From: Proteobacteria bacterium UBA4457
GTDB taxonomy: Bacteria; Pseudomonadota; Gammaproteobacteria; Ga0077536
Direction of reading: 5' to 3'
DNA length: 64,000 bases
Assembly: GCA_002390205.1 (NCBI GenBank)
Contig: DGOV01000083.1
Coordinates: 6,458 to 70,457, forward strand
Under the pieces are notes generated by a model that saw only the letters and a program-made list of their open reading frames with translations, was not told the origin of the DNA and did no database searches. Each line of letters opens with the position of its first letter. Positions within the stretch are counted from its first letter, which is position 1. Below, piece by piece: positions 54,802 through 62,993 of this stretch. Made by a program: the position numbers and the translations under genes.

Positions 54802-55550
54802 TGTGCCTTCTTAAGTAGGCGCGCCAGAGTGTTGCCAACGCCAAAATATGCGAATGCGTCTTTCAGCTGTCCGTAGAAATGTCCAAAGTTTGAAATACTC
54901 GTATCCGTAAGGTACTCAAGCGTCAATACGGTACGCTTATCTCGCGGTTTGGCGGGTGTAACTCGATGTCGAATATTATCGCCATTAAAAAAAACGAGAG
55001 AACCGGGTGAAATTTTCGTGCTATGCATTACAGTTTCCTTACAATCGTCTTTGCTGAACAGCTCGTATTCGAGCGCACAGCAAGATTCGTCTACGATGCC
55101 TATCAGACAGGTATATCGAGAACCTCTATAGTATGATTTGTCGTAATGAAATCCAATGTGGTCCCCTTCTCGGGCGTAGGAATATAGAGCATAGGCATGA
55201 GGATCGTTCTCAGGGCAGTATATGAGTGATTTGCCGACTACAGAACTTAAGAAGCTCCTGAGCGAAGCTGAAGTGTAGATAGAGCTGAATATTGGGGCAT
55301 TCAGATCCAGATCAAATCTCGAGATGCTACCACCTTTTTTGTGTTTAGGTATAAAACTCCTGTGAATATATGGTTCGAGTTGAGGTAGAATCTTTTGTAT
55401 GGAGCAAAGAAGAGAGTCAGGTAAAAAATTGTCTATTTGCATAAACTCGTCGTTTGTTCGAAATTCAGTCTGTGAGCTGTTGGCTTTTATACTACTCAAT
55501 TGATTTAAAGGGTCGATTTCGGCAGCCGATTTGTAATTAGCGATACTCAT
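54798..55550 (-). CDS. Fe(II)/2-oxoglutarate-dependent oxygenase
   Basis: 250 residues of the prolyl-hydroxylase-like superfamily. The metal triad is visible as HYD (His135, Asp137) and His195 in NIRHRV, with Arg206 as the 2-oxoglutarate anchor. First gene of the phosphonate operon; its stop overlaps the cytidylyltransferase start by four bases. Oxygenases act on phosphonates in other pathways (for example PhnY), so hydroxylation of AEP or of an AEP-bearing product is plausible, but the substrate is not known. Confidence 0.75.
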   Translation of the reverse strand: MSIANYKSAAEIDPLNQLSSIKANSSQTEFRTNDEFMQIDNFLPDSLLCSIQKILPQLEPYIHRSFIPKHKKGGSISRFDLDLNAPIFSSIYTSASLRSFLSSVVGKSLIYCPENDPHAYALYSYAREGDHIGFHYDKSYYRGSRYTCLIGIVDESCCALEYELFSKDDCKETVMHSTKISPGSLVFFNGDNIRHRVTPAKPRDKRTVLTLEYLTDTSISNFGHFYGQLKDAFAYFGVGNTLARLLKKAQ

Positions 55551-55589
55551 GTGACGTTAAACAACCTTTTATCCAGCGGCACTCATCTG

Positions 55590-55606
55590 TGGAGAGGGCT
55601 TCTCCA
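55590..55606 (-). other. Hairpin in the leader of the phosphonate operon
   Basis: Perfect 6-bp stem TGGAGA / TCTCCA with a 5-base loop, 40–56 bases upstream of the oxygenase start codon. No T tract; function unknown. Confidence 0.3.
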
Positions 55607-55654
55607 GACAAAGAGGGCCTGTTTTTCATAGCGTAATTTGCTGAGCTTTCGCTG

Positions 55655-55681
55655 ATTATGCCATAGTCGGACAATGCGCAA
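55655..55681 (-). promoter_or_regulatory. Candidate promoter of the phosphonate operon
   Basis: On the minus strand TTGCGC (55676–55681), 15 bases, then TGG-CATAAT (extended -10, CATAAT at 55655–55660). The leader would be about 95 bases. The same intergenic region must also hold the promoter of the divergent HpnL-like gene. Confidence 0.3.
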
Positions 55682-55701
55682 CCACAGAATTGGCTAATAA
55701 A

Positions 55702-56712
55702 ATGTCAAAAATCATTAAGTTTCTATTTTTATTATTAGGTATCGGGTTGCTGGTAACGGTTACTTACCAGACTGACTTGGCCCAATTAGCGCAGCACATT
55801 TCCGCTATTGGGTTCTTTGGGGTTGCTTTAATTCTTATCGTTTATAGTCTTTACTTCGGGGCCGATGTTCTGAGTTGGCAAATCACTATGCCGAAAATTC
55901 CGCTGACAATCCTTTGGTTTGGTCGTCTCTATGTAGTCCGGATGATCGGTGAAGCCTATAATAACCTTACGCCAACTGCCTCTTTAGGAGGAGAACCCAT
56001 TAAGGCGTGGTTGTTGAAATCGAATTGGGCGATTCCCATTAGAGATTCGGCCTCCTCGTTAGTTATTGCGAAAACAGCAAGTATGTTCTCGTTATCTATT
56101 TTTGGTTGCGTGGGTGTCATCTTTCTTTTTCAAAGTTCTGCATTTGCTGGGGAGGAGAAAAATATTGCGCTAGGCGGATTGATTTTTATAATATTTTCCT
56201 CCATTGTTTTTTTTATGATGCAGTATTTTCGTTTTTCGTCATATGTAGTGGGTAAAATTTCAAGTAATCGATTTGCTGGATTATTACAAAAAGCTTTTAG
56301 TACAGTAGAAGATATAGACAAAAAGTTTGATGTTTTCTATCGGGAACATGGTTTGCGTTTCGGTGTCGCTTGCTTGGCGGCTATGGCTAATTGGTTGATT
56401 GGCATTGTTGAGGTTTTTGTGGTTTTGCATCTTATTGGCTATCCATTATCCCTGGCGGAGGTTTTTATTATAGAGAGCCTTGTCCAATTAGTCCGCACGA
56501 TTACATTTTTCATACCGGCAGGGCTGGGCACTCAAGAAGGAACATTTTTTATTGTCGTAGGTGCCCTTACTGGGGTGTCTTCTGCAGGTTTGGCAGTGGC
56601 TCTCATCAGACGGTTTAGAGAGTTGATTTGGTTGGCAGTAAGTTTTTTATTAGCGATATTTTACTCAGTCAGGCCGAGTACAATCTCAAAATTAGATCTT
56701 GAAGAGCTATAG
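55702..56712 (+). CDS. HpnL-like integral membrane protein (UPF0104 / LPG-synthase TM family)
   Basis: 336 residues from the ATG at 55702 (a TTG 12 bases upstream is possible), with about 8 membrane segments. The family signature is visible in NNLTPTASLGGEPIKAW and IPAGLGTQEGTF. The fold is that of the membrane half of MprF and of the hopanoid-associated HpnL; neither catalytic activity nor substrate can be read from sequence. It stands divergent from the phosphonate operon and convergent to hpnA, linking the two pathways by position. Confidence 0.75.
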   Translation: MSKIIKFLFLLLGIGLLVTVTYQTDLAQLAQHISAIGFFGVALILIVYSLYFGADVLSWQITMPKIPLTILWFGRLYVVRMIGEAYNNLTPTASLGGEPIKAWLLKSNWAIPIRDSASSLVIAKTASMFSLSIFGCVGVIFLFQSSAFAGEEKNIALGGLIFIIFSSIVFFMMQYFRFSSYVVGKISSNRFAGLLQKAFSTVEDIDKKFDVFYREHGLRFGVACLAAMANWLIGIVEVFVVLHLIGYPLSLAEVFIIESLVQLVRTITFFIPAGLGTQEGTFFIVVGALTGVSSAGLAVALIRRFRELIWLAVSFLLAIFYSVRPSTISKLDLEEL

Positions 56713-56721
56713 TTCTTTCGT

Positions 56722-57714
56722 TCAACCTATCATTTTCATTTTTCGGAACCACTCTAATGAGTCATGAATGGCTATTTTTGCAGGGCGCGCACTATAGCCA
56801 AGTTCCTTAGAGGCTCGTGCCGATGAAAAGAACATTTTATGTGCAGCCATCCTTAACCCATCAACTGTGGCTTGCGGTTCCGGACCATTAGTTAGGCCGG
56901 CCCAAATCTCGGAGGCAAATGCAATGGGGTAGACAACCGCTCTAGGGATTCTTAGTCGAGGGGGGGGATGGTTACAGTATGCTGCAACGATATCGAGGAT
57001 CTCTTTTAGAGTTTGGTTTTCGCCACCAAGAATATACCTTCGTCCAATTTGGCCTTTATCGTAAGCCAGCAAATGCCCTTTTGCTACATCATCTACATGA
57101 GCGACATTAAGTCCCGTATCAATGTATGCAGGCATATGACGATTAGCGGCATCTCGTATGATTCTTCCTGTAGGAGTCGGTTTAGGATCACGCGGTCCGA
57201 TCGGTGTAGATGGATTCACAATGACAGCAGGTAGATTTTCTTCCACTACAAGACGATCGACAACTTTTTCAGCTAAAAATTTTGAACGTTTGTAGTGACC
57301 AATCATGTCCTTAAGATTTGAGGGCGTATCTTCGCAAGATGAATTTTCATCATCCGTTAGGCCAATAGTTGCGACACTGCTGGTATAAATGATTTTACTA
57401 ACTCCTGCTCGCATTGCGGCACGCATAATGTTTTCTGTTCCTGCTACGTTATTAGCATACAGTTCATCGTGATTTTTAACCCACAACCTATAGTCGGCTG
57501 CGACATGATAGAGAGTATCGCATCCTCGTAACGCGCGTTCTAGCGAGCCACTATCTTGGAGATCTCCGTTCACAACTGGAACATCTAGATCAGAGATTGT
57601 TCGGGTATCACTCGAGATCCGCTTGAGTATCTTTAAAGAGACCCCTTGACTTAAGAGAGCTCTCGCTACTGCATTTCCGAGGAAGCCGGTTGCACCAGTT
57701 ACAAGAGTCGTCAT
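56722..57714 (-). CDS. hpnA: Hopanoid-associated NAD-dependent sugar epimerase/dehydrogenase HpnA
   Basis: 330 residues of the extended short-chain dehydrogenase family. It starts with TLVTGATGFLGNAVARAL (nucleotide fold); YHVAADYRLWV and the VNPSTPIGPRDPKPTPTGRI segment are typical of HpnA. The family SYK-type motif appears as HYKRSKFLAE. The ATG at 57714 overlaps the preceding phosphatidyltransferase stop by four bases and has GAAGGAAA before it; a 52-codon upstream extension in frame is rejected. Carries a run of eight cytosines in its coding strand. Confidence 0.9.
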   Translation of the reverse strand: MTTLVTGATGFLGNAVARALLSQGVSLKILKRISSDTRTISDLDVPVVNGDLQDSGSLERALRGCDTLYHVAADYRLWVKNHDELYANNVAGTENIMRAAMRAGVSKIIYTSSVATIGLTDDENSSCEDTPSNLKDMIGHYKRSKFLAEKVVDRLVVEENLPAVIVNPSTPIGPRDPKPTPTGRIIRDAANRHMPAYIDTGLNVAHVDDVAKGHLLAYDKGQIGRRYILGGENQTLKEILDIVAAYCNHPPPRLRIPRAVVYPIAFASEIWAGLTNGPEPQATVDGLRMAAHKMFFSSARASKELGYSARPAKIAIHDSLEWFRKMKMIG

Positions 57715-58310
57715 TTTCCTTCGACCATAATTTTTCTGTACTGGAGAATGACAAATAGAGCAGCTATAGGAGCTCCTAGACTGGCTAGATATAAAAAGGA
57801 ATTTAAGCCCTCTAGCAGGGTCACGATCGGAATTAAATACAGAATATCTTCTGCTTCGAAGCCACCCCAAAGAGGCTGGTGGATTCTCGACTTTCCATGC
57901 TTTTCTTCTATTAAGTAGCGTAGGTGAAAGATAAGCGCTACTGACACTCCTGAAATTATGCCGGCTTCCAAGGCATAATTAGCTTCTGAGAAAAGGGCAA
58001 CACCAACTCCTATTCCTACAAACATTGATACGGTGACTAAAGCATCTGATGCTAGATCGAAAATATGTCCAAACCGACTTTGTTTATTTGCAAGTCTAGC
58101 TAACTCTCCGTCCATATGGTCAATAAAGTTAGATGAGATTATCAGTAATGCAGCTATATTAGGATAAGCTCCTTTAGCAAAGAGCCATGCGCCTGCAAGT
58201 CCTACAATCAGTCTTAGTAGAGTGAAGTGATTAGGGTGGATTGTATTAGAGTCTTTAAAAGGGGTTATCATCCAAGCTGCGGCTTTCGCATCCCAAGGTT
58301 TATCTCGCAA
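57711..58310 (-). CDS. CDP-alcohol phosphatidyltransferase family membrane enzyme
   Basis: 199 residues with about six membrane segments. The complete active-site motif D-x2-DG-x2-AR-x8-G-x3-D-x3-D runs from Asp64 (DHMDGELARL) through Asp85 and Asp89. Enzymes of this family move a phosphoalcohol or phosphonoalcohol from a CMP-activated donor to a lipid or alcohol acceptor. It overlaps hpnN by 11 bases and hpnA by four, so it is translated as part of the hopanoid operon. Together with the cytidylyltransferase of the phosphonate operon it could attach AEP to a lipid. Confidence 0.85.
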   Translation of the reverse strand: MRDKPWDAKAAAWMITPFKDSNTIHPNHFTLLRLIVGLAGAWLFAKGAYPNIAALLIISSNFIDHMDGELARLANKQSRFGHIFDLASDALVTVSMFVGIGVGVALFSEANYALEAGIISGVSVALIFHLRYLIEEKHGKSRIHQPLWGGFEAEDILYLIPIVTLLEGLNSFLYLASLGAPIAALFVILQYRKIMVEGK

Positions 58311-60933
58311 TTTCGGCGCTCCTTTTTACATATCTGCGAAGTAGTAGTGGAAGACATCCTAGCGTACTAATCAAAGTTACTGAAAGGCCTAAGCTGAGCA
58401 AAAGACCCATACTTCCTGTGCCCGCATGAGGTGATATAGCCAAGTTCCCAAAGCTAGCCATGGTAGTTAGAGTGCTTAGAATAACTCCTCTTGCGGTACT
58501 GGTTCGCATGAAATTCATCGATAATCCATCGTGGTTAATATGGCGATGAATAATATGAAGCGTGCTATCAACACCAATGCCCACGATCAACGGGAGAGCA
58601 ATGATGTTGGCAAAATTAAATGGCAAACCGATTAAAACCATAATTGAAGTTGTTGCCACACATGCTAAGAGCATAGGTATAAGAGCGATTACTACGTGAG
58701 ACGTTCTCTTCAAAGATACCCACAGCACTCCAATGATAACGAGACAGGCCGTCGCAAATGCTTGAGCGAACGAGGTGAGTACTGAACGACTTGCTTCAAG
58801 GCTGACAATAGGGGTGCCAGTAGCGCTATGGCCAGTAACTTTCCTTACCTCCGATATAAAGCCAGAGATTTTATCATTCGAATCTAATGATTCCTCAGGA
58901 TTAATTTGTAGTCGGATAAGTCCTTCTTCCGATACCCATCGACTTTTAAGAGTGACAGGTAAATTCTCAAGGGTAACCATATTTGGAGATAGCCCATCAT
59001 TTATTTTTTTTATCAGTGGAGAGAAATGGCGCATAGTCAGAGCATCTAAATTTCTTGCATATGTGACGTTTTGGTTGTGATCGGCAGTACTCAGTTGATT
59101 TAATATGTTTTGCAGCTGAGATTTGTAAAGGAGTGATGCTTTTGAAGGTTCGAACTGTTTGTCAATCGTTTCAATATTGCGAATTAAATTAATTTTGAGA
59201 GCTTTAAGATCAAGACTTGGTGCGTCTATGTCTTTGGTAAGTTGAAATTCCCCTCCGATCACCAGCCCTAGCTCATCGATGACAGCTAGTTTTGAAGCTT
59301 GCTTTTGCGGGATGAAAGATGAGATGAAAGTAACGTTACCAACCTCTGAGACTTCAGACAGCCGGTTCTGTATTTCTAGAGCATTCTCCATATCGCTTGC
59401 AATAAAGGAAATCTCTTCTAATGGACTTTCTTTGTCTAAAGACATTTCATGTAAAGTTTTTACAGATTCAGCATTTTGGTTGTTTAAATGCAGTGGGTTG
59501 ATATCGAAAGAGATATCTTTTGATATATATATGCCCGCAGATACAAAAACAACCAGTAGAGTAATAAAATATTTTGAGGATGTTTCGATGTTCCTATGAT
59601 GAGAGGATTCTTTTCTGTCATTCAAGAGTCTTTTACTTTTCTGAGCCGGAAGTGCCGATAAGCAAGCAGGAAGCACAGTGAAGCTCATGAAAAAGCTTAC
59701 AAGCATTCCTACGCCGGCTATCATTCCAAGCTCTCCCACCCCTTTGTAGTCCGTTGGGATGAATGCGAGAAAGCCTACTGCACTGGTTAGCGCACATAAA
59801 CCGAGTGGCACGACTCCATGGCGAGCCGCACTAGTTATGGCCTCAAGTTTAGATCTAAATCGACTTTCTTCTTGAAATCGTAAGCAGTAGTGAATAGCAA
59901 AATCAGCGCCTAGACCCACATACAAGATGGCGAAAGCTATCGAAATCATATTTAGTGTGCCTATAGCAACTGTCGCGAATGCAGCAGTTAAGGCTAGCCC
60001 TGTGAGCAATGTGAAAAGCGTTGCTAGCAGTAAAGAAACGGATCTTAGGCCTACCAGAAGGACAACAATAATCAAGGTCAACGAGAGTGCTGCGGCTTGC
60101 TTTGCGCCTGCTATGACGCTTTGTAATTCCTCGTGGCCGAGTGCAGCAGGACCCGTGAGTCTTATGGTAATTTCTGGCCAAAGATCTGAGTCGAAGATAT
60201 TTATCACAGCTCGAAGGTCAGACATGACCTTATCGGCAGGTAAAATCTGGTTGAAGTCCAATTCAGGCGTGAGAACGATTATGCGCCTGTGTATTTTTTC
60301 TGATGAACGTTCGTCTTCTAAGAAACTCTGCCAAGACATAGGGATAGAGCTTTTTCCTGAGCGCTCTAATTCTTCGGCCAGTGTCATTATGAAGCTTTCT
60401 GACTCAGGATCGTCCGTGTTTTTTGCCCGTTTATTGATCTCATCAGTGAGTGCGAGTAGCCCATTTAAATTCGGATCGGCAGCCAATCTCCCAAGCATTG
60501 CTTGAGCATTTGTGAGTCTTTTTGCTAATATTTCTACCTCTTGAAGAGAGAGGTATAGAAGCTTGTTTTCTCGAAAAAAAACACTATTTTGAGGGTAAAA
60601 AATTTGTTGTGGACTAAAACCTAACTCAGAGAGCTGAGATATGAAGAGTTCGGCAGCTTCATCAGTTAAATCAGCCGTTGGTCCGTCAACAACTATCGCA
60701 ATGGTGTCAGAGAAGAAAGGGAAAGCCCGCTTGAAGTCTGTTTGGGCGATTCTCCATGGTACCTTGGACGAAATCATATCTTCGGTGTTGGTGTTAATTT
60801 TTGCATTCGATATGGTCGCCCAAGTACATACACTAGCGGCGAGAAAAGCCATGCATAAAACCCAATATTTGTGTTTCACGCTGGACTGGGTAACAGCTGC
60901 CATGGCCTGTAATGCGAAATTTTTTAGAGACAT
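58300..60933 (-). CDS. hpnN: Hopanoid transporter HpnN (RND/MMPL superfamily)
   Basis: 877 residues in two repeats, each with one N-terminal membrane helix, a large periplasmic domain (about 45–260 and 470–680) and a five-helix bundle. YVGLGADFAIHYCLRF and VGIGVDSTLHIIHR are the paired MMPL signatures. HpnN moves hopanoids from the inner to the outer membrane. Overlaps hpnG upstream and the phosphatidyltransferase downstream. Confidence 0.94.
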   Translation of the reverse strand: MSLKNFALQAMAAVTQSSVKHKYWVLCMAFLAASVCTWATISNAKINTNTEDMISSKVPWRIAQTDFKRAFPFFSDTIAIVVDGPTADLTDEAAELFISQLSELGFSPQQIFYPQNSVFFRENKLLYLSLQEVEILAKRLTNAQAMLGRLAADPNLNGLLALTDEINKRAKNTDDPESESFIMTLAEELERSGKSSIPMSWQSFLEDERSSEKIHRRIIVLTPELDFNQILPADKVMSDLRAVINIFDSDLWPEITIRLTGPAALGHEELQSVIAGAKQAAALSLTLIIVVLLVGLRSVSLLLATLFTLLTGLALTAAFATVAIGTLNMISIAFAILYVGLGADFAIHYCLRFQEESRFRSKLEAITSAARHGVVPLGLCALTSAVGFLAFIPTDYKGVGELGMIAGVGMLVSFFMSFTVLPACLSALPAQKSKRLLNDRKESSHHRNIETSSKYFITLLVVFVSAGIYISKDISFDINPLHLNNQNAESVKTLHEMSLDKESPLEEISFIASDMENALEIQNRLSEVSEVGNVTFISSFIPQKQASKLAVIDELGLVIGGEFQLTKDIDAPSLDLKALKINLIRNIETIDKQFEPSKASLLYKSQLQNILNQLSTADHNQNVTYARNLDALTMRHFSPLIKKINDGLSPNMVTLENLPVTLKSRWVSEEGLIRLQINPEESLDSNDKISGFISEVRKVTGHSATGTPIVSLEASRSVLTSFAQAFATACLVIIGVLWVSLKRTSHVVIALIPMLLACVATTSIMVLIGLPFNFANIIALPLIVGIGVDSTLHIIHRHINHDGLSMNFMRTSTARGVILSTLTTMASFGNLAISPHAGTGSMGLLLSLGLSVTLISTLGCLPLLLRRYVKRSAEIAR

Positions 60934-61607
60934 CGTCGTAACAGAGTAGCTGCTTTTCTAAGGTGGTGAAGCGCTGAATAGTAATTTAAGCCTAGCCGTA
61001 TTAGCGGAACAAGTTGCAATGGGTTTTGTGTCAGTGCTTTAAGGAGTTGAAAAACATCAATCTTTCCATTGTTTTTAAATGAGCTAGTCGCAGCCACGGG
61101 GAGGTCACAATCTGAGCGGTCAACTATACACCGAACAGCAATAAAGTTTATTTGCGCATCACATGCTACTTTTGCAATCGCAGCACTTTCCATATCAACA
61201 CTTTCAGCGTGGAATTTTTCCCGCAGCTCTTGCTTTTCTATTGCTAACGGCACTGGTTTTTCAGTGCTGTAGAGGAGCCCACCTACTTTTGGATCTAAAG
61301 ATTTAAACGTTTCTACTAGCGACTTAAGATCATCGGAATCAAAGTTAAAGCATTCACTTCGATCATTTATAACGGCACTGGTTACTATAAGATCCCCTAC
61401 GGTAAGTTGTGGGTCTAATGCTCCAGCCACTCCCCAACTGATGAGACAGTCGCACCCTTGTTCCAGAAGATTTTTCGCTGACAACCTCGCATTTTTTTGT
61501 CCGGCAGATCCAGTGGCAAACAGCCAGCTGTTTTGTTCTGAGTAGTCCGAATCGCTATTAAATGTTTTAGCCTCCGCAGGCATGGCGGTAATGACTCCAA
61601 AGCGCAC
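60924..61607 (-). CDS. hpnG: Adenosylhopane nucleosidase HpnG
   Basis: 227 residues of the nucleoside phosphorylase superfamily. GVITAMPAEAKTF at the start, ISWGVAGALDP, and the purine/ribose-binding ESVDMESAAIAK (135–146) are intact. HpnG removes adenine from adenosylhopane to give ribosylhopane, acting after HpnH. GTG start two bases after the squalene synthase stop; overlaps hpnN by ten bases. Confidence 0.92.
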   Translation of the reverse strand: MRFGVITAMPAEAKTFNSDSDYSEQNSWLFATGSAGQKNARLSAKNLLEQGCDCLISWGVAGALDPQLTVGDLIVTSAVINDRSECFNFDSDDLKSLVETFKSLDPKVGGLLYSTEKPVPLAIEKQELREKFHAESVDMESAAIAKVACDAQINFIAVRCIVDRSDCDLPVAATSSFKNNGKIDVFQLLKALTQNPLQLVPLIRLGLNYYSALHHLRKAATLLRRCL

Positions 61608-61609
61608 GA

Positions 61610-62692
61610 TTAATTCTGTTTCTTCTGTATAGTTAAATCAGAAATGCTGTCTAAAGGGGTCTTGATTTCTTTTTTCTTCAAGCCTAGGGCGCTTGTTTTA
61701 AACAGTAATTTGAGCGCAGTATTCGACATGGCGAAAAAGCTAGTCGCTAGAGCAGTGATTTTCACACTCCTGCGCGATATTTTCACTTGAGAACCGTGGG
61801 TGAAATTAGGGTTTTTCCCGATTTTTTTTATAGTCAGCAGTGACATTCCAAGCGCCCATAGACAGAATCTCCTTATCCCTGTCTGGTTCCTAGGGAGCAG
61901 CAGAGTAAAGCTGAGGGCATTACTCAGATGCCCGGATGCAGTCGCAAGCATATCAAGCATAAAGTTGCGGAAAGGTTCGCCGCCATTTTCTGGTACGAGT
62001 GTCTTAAAAGACACGTCATGTTTTTGAAACGTCGTGCGAGGGAGCCAACAAGCTCCCCGTTCTTGATCGATCCAAACGTCTTTTAGGATGTTGGTCATTT
62101 GCAGCGCCTGGCCAAACGAGACGGACAGTGGAAGGAGGAGTTCTTTCTTTGGCTCCAGCTCGGGGCAGTAGTCGCAAAATAGCTCGGTGAGCATTTCTCC
62201 AACGACGCCGGCGACATAATAGCAATACCGATCCATTTCATTTTGATCTGCTAGGCCGTCTAGCGTTTCTTTTCCCTGATAATACATCATGCCCTTAGTC
62301 ATCGTCAGGACGCATCTAGTTATGGCTGATTTTTGCGTGGTGCGTAAATCGTGCGTTATTCGAAGTACTCTTCCCGAGGACTCTATAAGTTCTTTTTCCG
62401 CAATAGGAGTGCCTGTCGCTAGACTAGACGAGAGATCATTTTCAAAATGTGTATGATCCTCTGCCCCCTCAAGAATAGATACGAACCAATCTGAAAATCT
62501 TACTTTTTCATCTTTAGACATTTCTGGATCATCTTCTATCGTATCTGCGATACGGCATAATAAGTAAGCATTTCCGACGGCTCGCCTAAGTACGCCAGGC
62601 AGTTGTGGGATCGTTAATGCAAAGGTGCGAGAGACACCGATAAGGATCTCTGTCTGAAATTGCTCATCTTCTAGAGTAGGTGCTGTATCCAT
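61610..62692 (-). CDS. sqs: Squalene synthase (farnesyl-diphosphate farnesyltransferase type)
   Basis: 360 residues. Both aspartate-rich motifs are present (DTIED at 50–54 and DVWID at 205–209), plus VSRTFALTIPQLP and YCYYVAGVVGEM, which mark the one-enzyme Sqs type seen in eukaryotes and in Methylococcus rather than the three-protein HpnC/HpnD/HpnE route. It joins two farnesyl diphosphates to squalene. First gene of the minus-strand run sqs–hpnG–hpnN–CDP-alcohol transferase–hpnA. Confidence 0.9.
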   Translation of the reverse strand: MDTAPTLEDEQFQTEILIGVSRTFALTIPQLPGVLRRAVGNAYLLCRIADTIEDDPEMSKDEKVRFSDWFVSILEGAEDHTHFENDLSSSLATGTPIAEKELIESSGRVLRITHDLRTTQKSAITRCVLTMTKGMMYYQGKETLDGLADQNEMDRYCYYVAGVVGEMLTELFCDYCPELEPKKELLLPLSVSFGQALQMTNILKDVWIDQERGACWLPRTTFQKHDVSFKTLVPENGGEPFRNFMLDMLATASGHLSNALSFTLLLPRNQTGIRRFCLWALGMSLLTIKKIGKNPNFTHGSQVKISRRSVKITALATSFFAMSNTALKLLFKTSALGLKKKEIKTPLDSISDLTIQKKQN

Positions 62693-62993
62693 TTTCTATT
62701 ACTTTTTTTAAGTTGTTGCGTCAGGTTTTAGTTTGGCTGCTGTCGCGGCTCGACGGTAGTTAAAAGTTTACTGCGCCGCTATTCGTTTTCGACGTATAAT
62801 AGACTGAAACTGCGTATTGACACGATTAGGTATATTAAAAGGTAATAATATCATGAGAGTGAAATCCAGACGTGGTGCTTGTAGATTTATATGCTGCAGT
62901 GCAATATAATCACTGATACATAATGCTTTTTTAGCAAAACGTTGCCTTCGGTATTCCTTTTCCACCCATAGAATTTAATTACGTTGTAATCAT
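62693..62993. other. Intergenic region between squalene synthase and the DEAD-box gene
   Basis: About 300 bases with no supported gene. A perfect TATAAT at 62795–62800 (plus strand) lacks a clear -35; if used it would give the helicase a leader of nearly 190 bases. A 65-codon minus-strand frame (62768–62965) has no recognisable features. Confidence 0.4.

Noticed and set aside
59927..60505. 192-codon open frame antisense to hpnN
   Set aside because: Shadow of a conserved RND transporter; no start signals.
62768..62965. 65-codon minus-strand frame upstream of squalene synthase
   Set aside because: No ribosome-binding site, no family resemblance, and it lies where promoters of both flanking genes are expected.
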